A DNA stretch of 6,803 nt from Bacteroidota bacterium (lineage in GTDB: Bacteria; Bacteroidota; Bacteroidia; Bacteroidales; CG2-30-32-10). Made by a program: the position numbers and the translations under genes. Location: contig JAAXXA010000160.1 in NCBI GenBank assembly GCA_013334735.1, positions 1 to 6,803 on the forward strand. Direction: 5' to 3'. The notes beneath the pieces were generated by a model. The model was not told the origin of the DNA. It did no database searches and saw only the letters and a program-made list of their open reading frames with translations. Below are positions 6,742-6,803 of the stretch, one piece after another (within the stretch, counting starts at the first letter, position 1; the number at the start of each line of letters is the position of its first letter).

Positions 6742-6803
6742 TTATAAATTCAAATATTTCTTTTTATAATATTCCACATATTTTTTTGGTTTTTTTAAAT
6801 GAA
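6742..6803 (-). CDS. Possible C-terminal end of an unidentified minus-strand gene (partial)
   Basis: One minus-strand frame is open from the window edge and ends at a TAA (6744-6742). Its last 19 residues read HLKKPKKYVEYYKKKYLNL, a Lys/Tyr-rich protein-like tail. The other two minus frames close within 3 and 13 codons. In DNA this rich in A and T an open run of 19 codons can occur by chance, so support is modest. If real, it is the 3' end of a gene that precedes the propeller gene on the same strand. No family can be named. Confidence 0.3.
   Translation of the reverse strand, partial: HLKKPKKYVEYYKKKYLNL

Overview
The window reads as chromosome from an AT-rich Bacteroidota bacterium (by eye about 30% G+C). 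Three things support this: a Bacteroidota-style ribosomal protein Thx, a secreted beta-propeller protein ending in a type IX secretion (T9SS) type A sorting domain, and the near absence of Shine-Dalgarno sequences before the genes. No mobile element, CRISPR array, tRNA or rRNA was seen.

Layout: (1) 15-416 (+) encodes a small ribosomal subunit protein Thx whose short conserved core carries a long tail with four KKPAAKK-type repeats. (2) A strong hairpin terminator at 440-476 separates it from the convergent gene pair that follows; the terminator overlaps the 3' end of the murD-family gene. (3) 3192-450 (-) is a two-gene operon, murL then a murD-family ligase, with an 8-base overlap. (4) 3292-3855 (+) is a YqgE/AlgH family gene, divergent from murL. 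(5) 6606-3868 (-) encodes a 912-residue secreted protein with a signal peptide, seven propeller repeats, about five Ig-like domains and a T9SS tail. It converges on yqgE with only 12 bases between the stops. (6) 6607-6741 is a very AT-rich leader, and 6742-6803 may be the last codons of another minus-strand gene running in from outside.

The most interesting part is the murL-murD pair. MurL is the ATP-dependent UDP-MurNAc-L-Ala-L-Glu epimerase first described in Xanthomonas, where its partner MurD2 adds L-Glu instead of D-Glu to UDP-MurNAc-L-Ala. The ligase here departs from the usual MurD pattern in its substrate loop. Together they suggest that this organism makes the D-Glu of its peptidoglycan after ligation, on the nucleotide precursor, and may not need glutamate racemase MurI. 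The pathway is known; its presence as a compact operon in a Bacteroidota genome is the point worth following.
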